Notes under the pieces: model-generated
What the model was told of the DNA's origin: nothing
Databases searched by the model: none
What the model saw: the letters and a program-made list of their open reading frames with translations, nothing else
In this document: positions 43,510 through 52,969 of the stretch, in pieces
Numbering within the stretch: the first letter of the stretch is position 1
How the letters are laid out: each line of letters opens with the position of its first letter
Source: Pseudaminobacter sp040049255
GTDB lineage: Bacteria; Pseudomonadota; Alphaproteobacteria; Rhizobiales; Rhizobiaceae
Length of the DNA: 64,000 bases
Assembly: GCF_040049255.1 (NCBI RefSeq)
Contig: NZ_JBDZDR010000010.1
Location: 1-64,000 of the forward strand
Direction: 5' to 3'
Translations under genes and position numbers: made by a program

Positions 43510-44796
43510 ATGCAGGTGGCACATGAGAAATCCCGGGAGGACACCGCCTCCCTGATGGCCGAACTTGGCCGCAAGGCGCGTGCGGCCGCGCGGCCGCTTG
43601 CCATTGCCAGCGCCGAGCGCAAGCATGCGGCGCTGGTCGCCATGGCCGATGCTCTCGTTCGCGGCGAGGAAAAGATCCTCGCAGCCAACGCAATCGACAT
43701 GAAGAACGGCGCGGAAGCGGGGCTCAGCGCCTCCTTGATGGATCGGCTCAAGCTTGATCCGAAGCGCATTCGCGACATGGCGGAAGGTGTTCGCGCCATC
43801 GCCGAACTCAGGGACCCGGTGGGCGAGGTGACGGCCGAGTGGGATCGCCCCAACGGCCTTCACATCGAGCGCGTGCGCACGCCGCTGGGGGTCATCGGCG
43901 TCATCTACGAGAGCCGCCCCAACGTGACGGCCGACGCCGGCGCGCTCTGCCTCAAGGCCGGCAATCCGGTCATCCTGCGCGGCGGCTCGGACTCGCTGAA
44001 TTCGTCAGCGGCCATTCACGCCTGTCTGGTCGAGGGCCTGCGCGCCGCCGGCCTGCCCGAGGACGCGATCCAGTTGGTGCCGACCACCGACCGCGCCGCC
44101 GTCGGCGAGATGCTGAAGGGCCTGTCGGGCAATCTCGACGTGATCGTGCCGCGCGGCGGCAGAAGCCTGGTGGAGCGCGTGCAGAACGAGGCGCGCGTGC
44201 CGGTCTTCGCCCATCTCGAGGGCATCTGCCATCTCTATATCGACAAGTCGGCCGACCTCGACATGGCGAAAAAGATCGCCGTCAACGCCAAGATGCGGCG
44301 CACCGGCATATGCGGCGCTACCGAGACGCTGCTGGTCGACCGGGCGGCTGCGGCCACGCATCTTGTGCCGGTGCTGGAAGCGCTGCGCCAGGCGGGCTGC
44401 GAGATCCACGCCGACGAGGACGTGCTGAAGGCCTTTGCCGACGCCAAGCCGGCGACCGACGCCGACTGGGTGACGGAATATCTCGATGCGATCATCTCGG
44501 TGAAGCTGGTGGACGGCGTTGCCGGCGCCATAGACCACATCGAGACCTATTCGTCGCATCACACCGAGGCAATTGTTGCCGAGGATGCGGCGGCTGTGGA
44601 GCGATTCTTCAACGAAATCGACTCGGCAATCCTGCTGCACAACGCCTCGACCCAGTTCGCCGACGGCGGCGAGTTCGGCATGGGCGCGGAGATCGGCATC
44701 GCCACCGGCAAGATGCATGCGCGCGGTCCGGTCGGCGTCGAGCAACTCACCTCCTTCAAGTACCGCGTGCGCGGATCGGGGCAGGTGCGGCCGTGA
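43510..44796 (+). CDS. proA: Gamma-glutamyl phosphate reductase
   Basis: A 428-residue aldehyde-dehydrogenase-fold enzyme that reduces gamma-glutamyl phosphate to the semialdehyde with NADPH. The catalytic cysteine is in RRTGICGATETLLVD, and YESRPNVTADAGALCLKAG is diagnostic for ProA. It is coupled to proB. A rhizobial palindromic repeat follows directly. Confidence 0.97.
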   Translation: MQVAHEKSREDTASLMAELGRKARAAARPLAIASAERKHAALVAMADALVRGEEKILAANAIDMKNGAEAGLSASLMDRLKLDPKRIRDMAEGVRAIAELRDPVGEVTAEWDRPNGLHIERVRTPLGVIGVIYESRPNVTADAGALCLKAGNPVILRGGSDSLNSSAAIHACLVEGLRAAGLPEDAIQLVPTTDRAAVGEMLKGLSGNLDVIVPRGGRSLVERVQNEARVPVFAHLEGICHLYIDKSADLDMAKKIAVNAKMRRTGICGATETLLVDRAAAATHLVPVLEALRQAGCEIHADEDVLKAFADAKPATDADWVTEYLDAIISVKLVDGVAGAIDHIETYSSHHTEAIVAEDAAAVERFFNEIDSAILLHNASTQFADGGEFGMGAEIGIATGKMHARGPVGVEQLTSFKYRVRGSGQVRP

Positions 44797-44812
44797 TCGC
44801 GGGGCCGTTTTA

Positions 44813-44966
44813 CCCTCCTCCTTGCGGAGAGGGTCGGCAGACGAATGTCGCGAAGCGTCATTCGGAAGCAGGGGTGGGGGTGGAAACCAGTTGCCCACCT
44901 CCGACCTGACCCAGCCGGCACCCCCATCCAGCTCCGCTTCGCGGATCGATCCTCCCGGCATGGGGG
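44813..44966 (+). repeat. RIME-like intergenic palindromic repeat
   Basis: The proA-nadD gap contains paired arms: CCTCCTTGCGGAGAGGG, then GCAGGGGTGGGGGTGG facing CACCCCCATCCAGC, and a distal CCTCCCGGCATGGGGG. This layout resembles the mosaic intergenic elements of rhizobia. Its right end runs into the likely nadD start. Copy number elsewhere in the genome was not checked. Confidence 0.6.
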
Positions 44967-45586
44967 ATGATAACAGCGTCGCGCCGAAATATCTGCGCAT
45001 GCCGCATGTCGAAAAGGGCATGCAGGTCGGCCTGTTCGGCGGCTCGTTCAACCCGCCCCATCGCGGGCATGCACTGGTGGCCGAGATCGCGATGCGTCGG
45101 CTGCGGCTGGACCAGCTCTGGTGGATCATCACCCCGGGAAACCCGCTGAAAGACACGCGCGAGCTGGCGCCGCTCGCCGAACGTATTCGCCTTTCGGAAG
45201 CGATGGCACGCGATCCGCGCATGAAGGTGACGGCTTTCGAGGCGACATATCACATGCGCTACACCGCCGACACGCTGGCGCTAATCAAGGCGCGCAATCC
45301 CGGCGTCGATTTCGTGTGGATCATGGGCGCCGACAATCTGCGGAACTTCCATCGCTGGCAGCGCTGGCGCCAGATCGTCATGACGTTCCCCATCGCGGTC
45401 ATCGATCGGCCGGGTTCGACCCTGTCCTTCCTGTCATCGGTGGTGGCAAAGACCTTCGGCTATGCCCGGGTGGACGAGGCGGATGCACCACGCCTGGCCA
45501 GGATGCGGGCGCCTGCGTGGACCTTCATCCACGGGCGTCGTTCGCTCCTGTCTTCCACCGCCATTCGCAACGGCTCCAAGCCCTGA
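44960..45586 (+). CDS. nadD: Nicotinate-nucleotide adenylyltransferase
   Basis: A 208-residue enzyme that joins ATP and nicotinate mononucleotide to make deamido-NAD. GLFGGSFNPPHRGHALVAE is the nucleotidyltransferase motif, WWIITPGNPLKD and FVWIMGADNLRNFHRWQRW are typical of NadD, and SSTAIRNG closes the active site. The start is uncertain because ATG 44960 lies in the intergenic repeat; ATG 44999 (MPHVEKGMQVG) gives 195 residues and is equally plausible. Confidence 0.93.
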   Translation: MGDDNSVAPKYLRMPHVEKGMQVGLFGGSFNPPHRGHALVAEIAMRRLRLDQLWWIITPGNPLKDTRELAPLAERIRLSEAMARDPRMKVTAFEATYHMRYTADTLALIKARNPGVDFVWIMGADNLRNFHRWQRWRQIVMTFPIAVIDRPGSTLSFLSSVVAKTFGYARVDEADAPRLARMRAPAWTFIHGRRSLLSSTAIRNGSKP

Positions 45587-45751
45587 ACGCCGTCTTGTTT
45601 CCCATCTTGATTCAATGAGCGTCCGAGCCTTGAAACCACAATACGACTCTGCATATCTATTGATTGTCCTGCGATGCCCGCGGGACTTTTTGGTTGTTCC
45701 TGTTCGGAAGGAAAGACACTGAGAACAGCACTCAGCAAGAAGGCAAATGTC

Positions 45752-46129
45752 ATGCCTTCACTGGCCGGGATGGACGGAAGCGATGCCGTGTCCCGTGCCC
45801 TCAAAGCAGTCCTTGCCAGTCTGGAAGACTCCAAGGCCGAAAACATCGTCTCCATCGACCTTCATGGCAAATCGAGCCTCGCCGACCACATGGTGGTGGC
45901 GTCGGGACGCTCGCATCGTCATGTCGCGGCGGTGGCCGATCATCTCATCAAGGCGCTCAAGGACGCCGGTTTGGGCACCCCTCGCATCGAGGGCCTTGCG
46001 GCAGCCGATTGGGTATTGATCGATTCGGGCGATATCATCGTGCACGTCTTCCGTCCCGAAGTCCGCGACTTCTACAATCTGGAGAAGATGTGGCAGGCGC
46101 CGGGCCTCGAGGAAGAAACGGTCCACTAG
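45752..46129 (+). CDS. rsfS: Ribosome silencing factor RsfS (Iojap)
   Basis: A 125-residue protein that binds L14 and blocks 30S-50S joining in starvation. The family core is seen in ENIVSIDLHGKSSLADHMVV, SGRSHRHVAAVADHL, and DWVLIDSGDIIVHVF. ATG 45752 follows AAGAAGG; the ORF to 45674 would add a Cys-rich leader without family support. It sits between nadD and rlmH, as in most rhizobia. Confidence 0.95.
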   Translation: MPSLAGMDGSDAVSRALKAVLASLEDSKAENIVSIDLHGKSSLADHMVVASGRSHRHVAAVADHLIKALKDAGLGTPRIEGLAAADWVLIDSGDIIVHVFRPEVRDFYNLEKMWQAPGLEEETVH

Positions 46130-46407
46130 AGAAGGAAGGAATGGTGTAAGAACCTTCCAACACCTCGCTCTGGAGCATTTGGCAGCCAAGCGGATCGCTT
46201 GGCGCCATATAATGCGGCCAAAACGAAGAGCGTGCGGAGTAAGGATGCCGCCGCTCTAGCGAGAAACACGTCGCGGCTGGATCGGCTATCCGGCCGCCAC
46301 GAGTTGGTGCACGCCCACGCGGGAAACGGCGCCGGGACGCGTGCATGGGTTGCCGGACCCATTTTCCGGGTCCATGCGCCAAGCGCCATTCCAATGGTCG
46401 GAGCAGG

Positions 46408-46890
46408 ATGAAGATCGCCGTACACGCCGTGGGCCGGATGAAGGCCGGTCCCGACAAGGAACTGGCCGACCGCTATTTGGACCGCTTCGCCAAAAGCGGG
46501 CCCGCGATAGGGCTGGAGTTTGCGGGCGTCATCGAAACCCCGGAAAGCCGGGCGCAGGCCGTCAACGAACGCAAGCGCGAGGAGGCCCAGAAGCTGCAGG
46601 CGCAGCTCGCCTCCGGCGCTGCCCTGGTGCTTCTGGACGAGCGCGGCAAGAACATCTCCTCGGAGGATCTTGCCGAGCGGATCGGCCGCCTGCGCGATGG
46701 CGGCCAGAAGAACCTCGTCATCGCCATCGGCGGGCCGGATGGCCATGATGCCGCGCTTCGCGAGCGTGCCGAGCTGACGCTTTCCTTCGGTGCCCTGACC
46801 TGGCCGCACCAGCTCGTGCGCATCATGCTGGCCGAACAGCTCTATCGCGTCGCGACCATTCTTTCGGGCCATCCCTACCATCGGGCTTGA
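46408..46890 (+). CDS. rlmH: 23S rRNA pseudouridine-1915 N3-methyltransferase RlmH
   Basis: A 160-residue SPOUT methyltransferase acting on the 70S ribosome at helix 69. LVLLDERGKNISSEDLA and VIAIGGPDGHDAAL form the knot that binds S-adenosylmethionine, and the end WPHQLVRIMLAEQLYRV is invariant in RlmH. ATG 46408 is used. The 278-base gap before it has GGACCC / GGGTCC and other palindromes but no gene. Confidence 0.97.
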   Translation: MKIAVHAVGRMKAGPDKELADRYLDRFAKSGPAIGLEFAGVIETPESRAQAVNERKREEAQKLQAQLASGAALVLLDERGKNISSEDLAERIGRLRDGGQKNLVIAIGGPDGHDAALRERAELTLSFGALTWPHQLVRIMLAEQLYRVATILSGHPYHRA

Positions 46891-46980
46891 CCCACCTCCG
46901 GCGACGGGCGCCGCAACATGGTTGATTGTTCGTTAACGAACGAGCCGCTAAGGTCGAGCCGAAATTTGCGGCGTGGCGGA

Positions 46981-48309
46981 ATGCATCGATTGGTCAAAGG
47001 AGTGGGCGTTGGGCGGACATGCCTGGGCATGTCTGTCGCGTTTGCGCTCGCCATGTCGGCAACCTGCGCGCGCGCCGAAGACAGCTCTGCCATCCTGGCC
47101 AGCCAGGCCGAGCGGCAGGCCGAATACGAGCAGGTCTCGCGCGACATGAGCCTCTCGGCCGACCGTCTGGATACGCTGGTTGCGGAGATCGCCAAGGTCA
47201 AGAAGGACTACGCCAGCATCACCGCAGCGCTCATCCAGTCGGCCAAGACGGAGAAGAAGCTCAGCCAGGACATCGACGACATCACCGGGCGGCTGGAAGG
47301 GCTGAAGGAGCAGAAGGAAGCGATTCGGCTTTCGCTGGCGGCGCGGCGCGGCGTGCTCGCCGAAGTGCTGGGCGCGCTGCAGCGCATGGGCCTCAACCCT
47401 CCCCCGGCCATCCTGGTCAAGCCCGAGGACGCGCTGTCTTCCGTTCGCAGCGCCATCCTGCTCGGGGCCGTGGTGCCGGAGCTGCGGGCCGAAACCGAGA
47501 TCCTCATGACCGACATGAAGGAGATGCAGCGGGTTACGGCTTCCATCGAGGCGGAAAGGCAACGCCTGCTGGCTTCGGTCGCCGAGCAGCTGACGGAGAA
47601 AAAGCGGCTCGGCCTTCTGCTGGAAGAAAAGCAGCGCCTGCATGGCGAGACCGAAACCGCGCTGGCCGAGGAACAGACCAGATCGCAGGAGCTTGCCGCC
47701 CGGGCCAAGAGCCTGAAGGACCTGATCGCCTCGCTTGAAACCCAGGCGGAAAACAGCCGCCGCAACGATGCGGCCGCCAGGCAGGCGGCAGAGCACAGGC
47801 TGGCACGGGAAGCCGAACTGGCGGCATTGCCCGACGCCAACCGGCTCCTGGCGTCGGCGCCGTTCTCGGCCATGCGCGGGCGGATCGCCTTGCCGGTCAT
47901 CGGCCGGATCACCCGGCATTTCGGGGCGCACGACGATAACGGCGGCGTGATGCTCGGCGACACGGTTGCGACACAATCGGGAGCCATCGTCACGGCGCCA
48001 GCCGATGGAACCGTCTTGTACGCGGGACCCTTCCGCTCATATGGACAACTCTTGATCCTGAATGCAGGCGACGGTTATCATGTCGTCCTTGCGGGCATGA
48101 GCAGAATCAGCGTCTCACAGGGACAGTCCGTCCTCGCAGGCGAGCCGATCGGAGCGATGGGGGAAACCAGGGTGGCGAGCACCTCTGCGCCTCCCAATGG
48201 AAACACTGTTTCGGAGCTCTATGTAGAGTTCCGTAAGGATGGAAAACCCGTCGATCCGACCCCATGGTGGTCGGAGCGGCTTTCGGGAAGGACAGGAAAT
48301 GATACGTAA
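46981..48309 (+). CDS. EnvC-like murein hydrolase activator (degenerate LytM/M23)
   Basis: A 442-residue periplasmic protein. After a signal peptide (MSVAFALAMSATCARA) comes a long coiled coil to about residue 290, then a LytM fold. The zinc ligands expected in active M23 peptidases are missing: the HxH strand reads YHVVLAGM and the last strand ELYVEF, so it should activate amidases rather than cut peptidoglycan, as EnvC does. ATG 46981 is preferred to 46918. It overlaps ctpA by 11 bases, a conserved pairing. Confidence 0.9.
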   Translation: MHRLVKGVGVGRTCLGMSVAFALAMSATCARAEDSSAILASQAERQAEYEQVSRDMSLSADRLDTLVAEIAKVKKDYASITAALIQSAKTEKKLSQDIDDITGRLEGLKEQKEAIRLSLAARRGVLAEVLGALQRMGLNPPPAILVKPEDALSSVRSAILLGAVVPELRAETEILMTDMKEMQRVTASIEAERQRLLASVAEQLTEKKRLGLLLEEKQRLHGETETALAEEQTRSQELAARAKSLKDLIASLETQAENSRRNDAAARQAAEHRLAREAELAALPDANRLLASAPFSAMRGRIALPVIGRITRHFGAHDDNGGVMLGDTVATQSGAIVTAPADGTVLYAGPFRSYGQLLILNAGDGYHVVLAGMSRISVSQGQSVLAGEPIGAMGETRVASTSAPPNGNTVSELYVEFRKDGKPVDPTPWWSERLSGRTGNDT

Positions 48310-49627
48310 ATTGTCGCTTCTGTTAGCCGGAGCGCTGATGGGCGCATCCGCCATGACCCTGGTCTATGGCGTGCCCAGCTCGACGGCAAATGCGGCGGGG
48401 TCTGACACCTATCGCCAGCTTGCGATTTTCGGCGACATCTTCGAGCGCGTGCGCGCCCAATATGTGACGCCGCCGGATGAGAAATCCCTCGTGGAGAGCG
48501 CCATTAACGGCATGCTCACCTCGCTCGACCCGCATTCGTCCTACATGAACGCGGAAGCAGCCAAGGACATGCGCGTCCAGACCAAGGGTGAGTTCGGTGG
48601 CCTCGGCATCGAAGTCACCATGGAGAACGATCTGGTCAAGGTGATCACGCCGATCGACGACACGCCTGCGGCCAAGGCAGGCGTGCTGGCCGGCGACTTC
48701 ATTGCCAAGATCGACGGCGAGGAAGTGCGCGGCATGACCCTGAACGACGCCGTGGAGAAGATGCGCGGCCTCGTCAACACGCCCATCAAGCTGACGATCC
48801 TGCGGCAGGGCGCCGACAAGCCGATCGACCTGACGATCATGCGCGATATCATCAAGGTCAAGGCGGTGAAGTTCCGCGTCGAGAACGACGTCGGCTACAT
48901 GAAGATCACCTCCTTCACAGAAAAGACCTTCGACGACCTGCAGAACGCGATCGAGCAGATCAAGAAGCAGGTGCCGAACGAGAAGCTCAAGGGCTACATC
49001 CTCGACCTGAGGCTCAACCCGGGCGGCTTGCTCGACCAGGCGGTGAGCGTTTCCGACACCTTCCTCGATCGCGGCGAGATCGTTTCGACCCGCGGCCGCG
49101 ACCCGAAGGACATCACCCGCTACGATGCCCGCTCGGGCGACATGACCGACGGCAAGCCGCTCATCGTGCTCATCAATGGCGGTTCGGCGAGCGCTTCGGA
49201 AATCGTCGCCGGCGCACTGCAGGACCACCGCCGCGCGACCGTGCTCGGCACGCAGTCCTTCGGCAAGGGATCGGTGCAGACGATCATCCCGCTGGCTGAA
49301 AGCGGTGCATTGCGGCTGACGACGGCGCTCTATTACACGCCTTCGGGCAAGTCGATCCAGGGCAAGGGCATCACGCCCGACGTCAAGGTCGACCAGCCGC
49401 TGCCGGACGAGCTCAAGGGACGTGACGTGACGCGCGGCGAGTCCGAACTCAAGGGGCACATCAAGGGTGTCGAAGAGAACGACGAAGGCTCGGGCTCGGC
49501 TGCCTATGTGCCGCCGGAAGCAAAGGACGACATCCAGCTCAACTACGCGCTGGACCTGATGCGCGGCACCAAGGCCGATCCGGCCTTCCCGCCGAACCCC
49601 GACAAGGCGGTACTGAACCAGCAGTAA
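48299..49627 (+). CDS. ctpA: Carboxy-terminal processing protease CtpA (S41)
   Basis: A 442-residue periplasmic serine protease. The signal segment is LSLLLAGALMGASAMTLVYG; a PDZ domain spans about 90-180 (GEFGGLGIEV, GVLAGDFIAKIDG). The catalytic Ser298 (GGSASASE), Asp309 and Lys323 (SFGKGSVQ) match the spacing of E. coli Tsp Ser430-Asp441-Lys455. It trims periplasmic or cell-wall proteins. It is translated just after the EnvC-like gene and ends at a terminator. Confidence 0.96.
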   Translation: MIRKLSLLLAGALMGASAMTLVYGVPSSTANAAGSDTYRQLAIFGDIFERVRAQYVTPPDEKSLVESAINGMLTSLDPHSSYMNAEAAKDMRVQTKGEFGGLGIEVTMENDLVKVITPIDDTPAAKAGVLAGDFIAKIDGEEVRGMTLNDAVEKMRGLVNTPIKLTILRQGADKPIDLTIMRDIIKVKAVKFRVENDVGYMKITSFTEKTFDDLQNAIEQIKKQVPNEKLKGYILDLRLNPGGLLDQAVSVSDTFLDRGEIVSTRGRDPKDITRYDARSGDMTDGKPLIVLINGGSASASEIVAGALQDHRRATVLGTQSFGKGSVQTIIPLAESGALRLTTALYYTPSGKSIQGKGITPDVKVDQPLPDELKGRDVTRGESELKGHIKGVEENDEGSGSAAYVPPEAKDDIQLNYALDLMRGTKADPAFPPNPDKAVLNQQ

Positions 49628-49680
49628 GGGCTGAGCCCCGATCTAAGCGGGGCAACCGCCCACAAGCCAAAGCCTCCTGA

Positions 49681-49710
49681 CTCCGCCGGAATTCCACCGG
49701 CGGAGTTTTC
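49681..49710 (+). terminator. Rho-independent terminator after ctpA
   Basis: Stem CTCCGCCGG / CCGGCGGAG with a 7-base loop and TTTT after it. It separates ctpA from the polysaccharide deacetylase gene. Confidence 0.8.
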
Positions 49711-49747
49711 CAGCAACATACCTTCCCTCCGGCCTCGAGGATGCGGC

Positions 49748-50896
49748 TTGTCGCCAGTGCAGAAGGACATCGATCGCCCGCTTGGACAGAATGCCCCCGG
49801 CCCCCGGAGGGGAACTCGCGGATATTCCCTTCGCACCGGGACGTTGCTGACGGCGTTGGCAGCGGTGGCAATCGTGGCCGCATCGAGCGCGATCGCCTTT
49901 CGCGAAAAACCCTTCCGCAATCCGGCGCCGATCACCGTTTCGAAGCCTGAGATGGCCATGCCGGTTGAACAGGCGGCGCTGGAAGAACGGCCCAAGGTCG
50001 AAAGCCCCTCGATCATCCATGTCAGCCCACCGAGCGGTTCGGCTGGCAATGTCGTCGTCATCCACGACCCGTCCGGCATTGGCCAGGACCTTCGCGTCGC
50101 CCATCTGCCGGACCGTGACCTGATTGAGCAAAGCGAAGCCGGCCCGCTGCCGGCGCGGGCCGCCGACGGCAGGCGGCCGTTCGACGTCTATGCGCGGCCG
50201 TGGTCGGGCGCGCGCGGCGCGCGGGTGGCAATCGTCATCGGCGGGCTGGGCCTGTCGCAGACGGGCACCCAGCAGGCGATAGCCAAGCTGCCGCCGGAGG
50301 TCACCCTTGCCTTCGCGCCGCACGGCAACAGCATCGGCCGCTGGATGCAGGAGGGGCGCCGGCAGGGCCACGAGATCGTGATGCAGGTGCCGCTGGAGCC
50401 GTTCGACTACCCGAACGTCAATCCCGGCCGCAACACGCTGACGGTTTCCGGATCCGCAGCCGAGAACCTGAAGAACCTGCACTGGGTCCTGTCGCGCACC
50501 ACCAACTATACGGGTGTGATGAACTATATGGGCGCACGCTTCGCCGCCGATCCGGCCGCCATGGGGCCGTTCATGGCCGAACTCGGCAAACGCGGCCTGC
50601 TTTACCTGGACGACGGTTCCTCTGCACGCAGCCTCGCGCCGGAACTGGCCCTGAAGGACGGCGTTCCCTTCGCCTCGGGCGACGCGATCATCGATCAGGC
50701 GGGCGACCGCGACACGATCCTGAAGAAGCTCGACCAGCTGGAAAGCATCGCGCGCGCCAAGGGTTTTGCCATCGGCACCGGCTCCGCCTTCGACGTCACG
50801 GTGGACGCCGTTGCGCAATGGGTCGCAGAGGCCAGGCAGCGCGGCATAGAGATCGTGCCCGTGTCGGCACTCGCCAACGATCCCGAAAAGGGCTGA
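49748..50896 (+). CDS. Divergent polysaccharide deacetylase family protein
   Basis: A 382-residue protein with one N-terminal membrane helix (LLTALAAVAIVAASSAIAF) and a periplasmic domain. VAIVIGGLGLSQTGTQQAI, FAPHGNSIGRWMQEGRRQGH and MGARFAADPAAMGPFMAEL are the pattern of the divergent polysaccharide deacetylase (YibQ-like) family. The metal-binding histidines of true deacetylases are not obvious. I used a TTG start at 49748 after GAGG; GTG 49757 is an alternative. It usually sits between ctpA and rppH in this order. Confidence 0.87.
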   Translation: MSPVQKDIDRPLGQNAPGPRRGTRGYSLRTGTLLTALAAVAIVAASSAIAFREKPFRNPAPITVSKPEMAMPVEQAALEERPKVESPSIIHVSPPSGSAGNVVVIHDPSGIGQDLRVAHLPDRDLIEQSEAGPLPARAADGRRPFDVYARPWSGARGARVAIVIGGLGLSQTGTQQAIAKLPPEVTLAFAPHGNSIGRWMQEGRRQGHEIVMQVPLEPFDYPNVNPGRNTLTVSGSAAENLKNLHWVLSRTTNYTGVMNYMGARFAADPAAMGPFMAELGKRGLLYLDDGSSARSLAPELALKDGVPFASGDAIIDQAGDRDTILKKLDQLESIARAKGFAIGTGSAFDVTVDAVAQWVAEARQRGIEIVPVSALANDPEKG

Positions 50897-50905
50897 AGGA
50901 CATAG

Positions 50906-51421
50906 ATGTCAAAGAAACTCGATCCGCAGTCGCTTCCCTACCGGCCTTGCGTCGGCGTCATGGTGCTGAACCAGACCGGGCTGGTGTGGGCCGGCCATCG
51001 CATTGCCGAGCCCGACAGCGAAATGGCTGGAGCGGACAAGCTGTGGCAAATGCCGCAAGGCGGAATCGACAAGGGCGAGGATCCGTTGCCGGCGGCGTTG
51101 CGGGAACTCTACGAGGAGACCGGCATCCGCAGCGTCTCGCTTCTGGCGGAAGCGCCCGGGTGGATCCACTACGACCTTCCGGCCGACAAGGTCGGCATCG
51201 CCTTGAAGGGCAAGTATCGCGGGCAGAAGCAGAAATGGTTCGCCTTTCGGTTCGATGGCGACGAGAGCGAGATCGCCATCAATCCGCCGCCGGGTGGACA
51301 TGACCCCGAATTCGACGGCTGGGCCTGGAAGAGGATGATCGACCTTCCGGAGCTGATCGTGCCGTTCAAGCGCAAGGTCTATGACGAGGTCGTGGCCGCC
51401 TTCCGGCACCTCGCGCCCTAA
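50906..51421 (+). CDS. rppH: RNA pyrophosphohydrolase RppH (Nudix)
   Basis: A 171-residue Nudix hydrolase that removes pyrophosphate from mRNA 5' ends and starts RNA decay. The Nudix box is GGIDKGEDPLPAALRELYEE followed by TGI. YRPCVGVMVLN and LWQMPQGG are RppH-specific. It begins 9 bases after the deacetylase gene. Confidence 0.95.
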   Translation: MSKKLDPQSLPYRPCVGVMVLNQTGLVWAGHRIAEPDSEMAGADKLWQMPQGGIDKGEDPLPAALRELYEETGIRSVSLLAEAPGWIHYDLPADKVGIALKGKYRGQKQKWFAFRFDGDESEIAINPPPGGHDPEFDGWAWKRMIDLPELIVPFKRKVYDEVVAAFRHLAP

Positions 51422-51790
51422 TCCCCGGCACCGCCCCTCCGATATGAAGAACCGGCCGGTTAGGCCGGCCGAATTCGCCGTGGCGCGATCGCTCGCCGCC
51501 GCAGGCGCCCTTTTCAACAATGGCCGGCCGGTTCCGCCGCGGCAGCGCAATCCAGTTCGCATGGCGCGGCGGGATGCGACGTTTCGCCGCCTCTGCGCCA
51601 ACGCACAAAGGCGCACTGCCCCAGCCGGCCATATTGCGATGCAATGTTTCCCGAACTATTGGTGGCAGCGAGGCACGATCATCGAATATCAGTCGGATTT
51701 CAAGAAGGATCGTGCATCAAACCAAGGCTTGAAGCAATTTTCCTTCTTTTCAGAGGGGTTTTGCGCCAGCATGAGGGAATTTTCGGCGGA
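51422..51790. other. Intergenic region between rppH and alr
   Basis: About 370 bases. A CCGGCC / GGCCGG hairpin (51452-51468) after rppH could end its transcript. ORFs run through the region on the plus strand but none resembles a protein. Sequence around 51660-51740 is AT-richer and probably holds the alr promoter. Confidence 0.45.
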
Positions 51791-52924
51791 ATGGACCAGT
51801 CTTACGCAAATAATCGCGATTTCACGCAGGCGAGCCTGGCGGAAGCCGGCGCGATCCTGACGATCGATCTTTCTGCGGTTCGGGAAAACTACCGCCTGCT
51901 CAAGAGCCGCCTGGGTAACGCTCGCTGTGCCGGCGTCGTGAAGGCGGACTCCTACGGGCTGGGCGCCGCCCAGGTCGCACAAGCGCTGATGAAGGAAGGT
52001 TGCGACACGTTTTTCGTGGCGCATGTCGGCGAAGGACTGGCGCTGAGGGCAGTTCTTGGCCGCGGTGCCGCGATCTACATACTCAACGGCACGACGCCCG
52101 GCGCCGAGGTCGAAGCGGCGGCCGCCGGCCTCACCACCGTTGCCAACAGCCTCGAACAGTTGGCCGCCTGGCGCGAAACAGCCCGCGCCGTCGGCCGCCG
52201 CCTCCCCGTCGCCCTTCAGGTCGACAGCGGAATGTCGCGGCTTGGCATGATGCCCTCGGAAGTCGAGACGCTCGCCGGCGACGCGAGCCTGCTGGACGGC
52301 CTCGACGTCAAGCTGGTGATGAGCCATCTGGCTTGCGCCGATGAGCCGGAACACCCGGCCAATGCCGCGCAGAAGGAAGCATTCGACCGCCTGCGCGCAA
52401 TGCTGCCGGCAACCCCCGCCTCGCTCGCCAACTCGTCCGGCATCTTTCTCGGAGCCGACTACCACTACGATCTAGCCCGGCCGGGTGCCGCGCTCTATGG
52501 CATCAATCCCACCCCCGGCCATGCCAACCCGATGCGCGCGGTGGTGCAGCTGGATGCCAAAGTCATCCAGACCCGCACGCTCGATAAGAACACCGGCATC
52601 GGCTACGGCCACACATTCCGCACCGCCGGCCCCCTGCGCGCCGCCACGATTTCGCTCGGCTATGCCGACGGCTGGCACCGCCGCGCTGCCGCCGGCGCCT
52701 ATTTCAACGGCGTCCGGCTTCCGTTCATCGGCCGCGTCTCGATGGACAGCATCATCATCGACATTTCCGCGCTGCCGGAAGGCGCGCTGAAAGCGGGCGA
52801 TCTGGTTGAGCTGATCGGCAGCCACCAGGCCGTGGATGACGTTGCCGGCCATGCCGGCACCATCGGCTACGAGGTGCTGACCGGCCTCGGCCATCGTTTC
52901 CACCGTATCTATCAAGACGGCTGA
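51791..52924 (+). CDS. alr: Alanine racemase
   Basis: A 377-residue PLP enzyme that interconverts L- and D-alanine. Lys51 in VVKADSYGLG binds PLP and Tyr272 in GIGYGHTF is the second catalytic base; the C-terminal barrel-cap VSMDSIIIDIS is intact. ATG 51791 gives the usual length; an ORF start at 51644 adds 49 residues without similarity. It is 45 bases before dadA, so it likely serves D-alanine catabolism as well as wall synthesis. Confidence 0.95.
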   Translation: MDQSYANNRDFTQASLAEAGAILTIDLSAVRENYRLLKSRLGNARCAGVVKADSYGLGAAQVAQALMKEGCDTFFVAHVGEGLALRAVLGRGAAIYILNGTTPGAEVEAAAAGLTTVANSLEQLAAWRETARAVGRRLPVALQVDSGMSRLGMMPSEVETLAGDASLLDGLDVKLVMSHLACADEPEHPANAAQKEAFDRLRAMLPATPASLANSSGIFLGADYHYDLARPGAALYGINPTPGHANPMRAVVQLDAKVIQTRTLDKNTGIGYGHTFRTAGPLRAATISLGYADGWHRRAAAGAYFNGVRLPFIGRVSMDSIIIDISALPEGALKAGDLVELIGSHQAVDDVAGHAGTIGYEVLTGLGHRFHRIYQDG

Positions 52925-52969
52925 GCCGCCCGCCGCCCAAAAGCATCATCGCAGGGGAGAGTTGTACGA

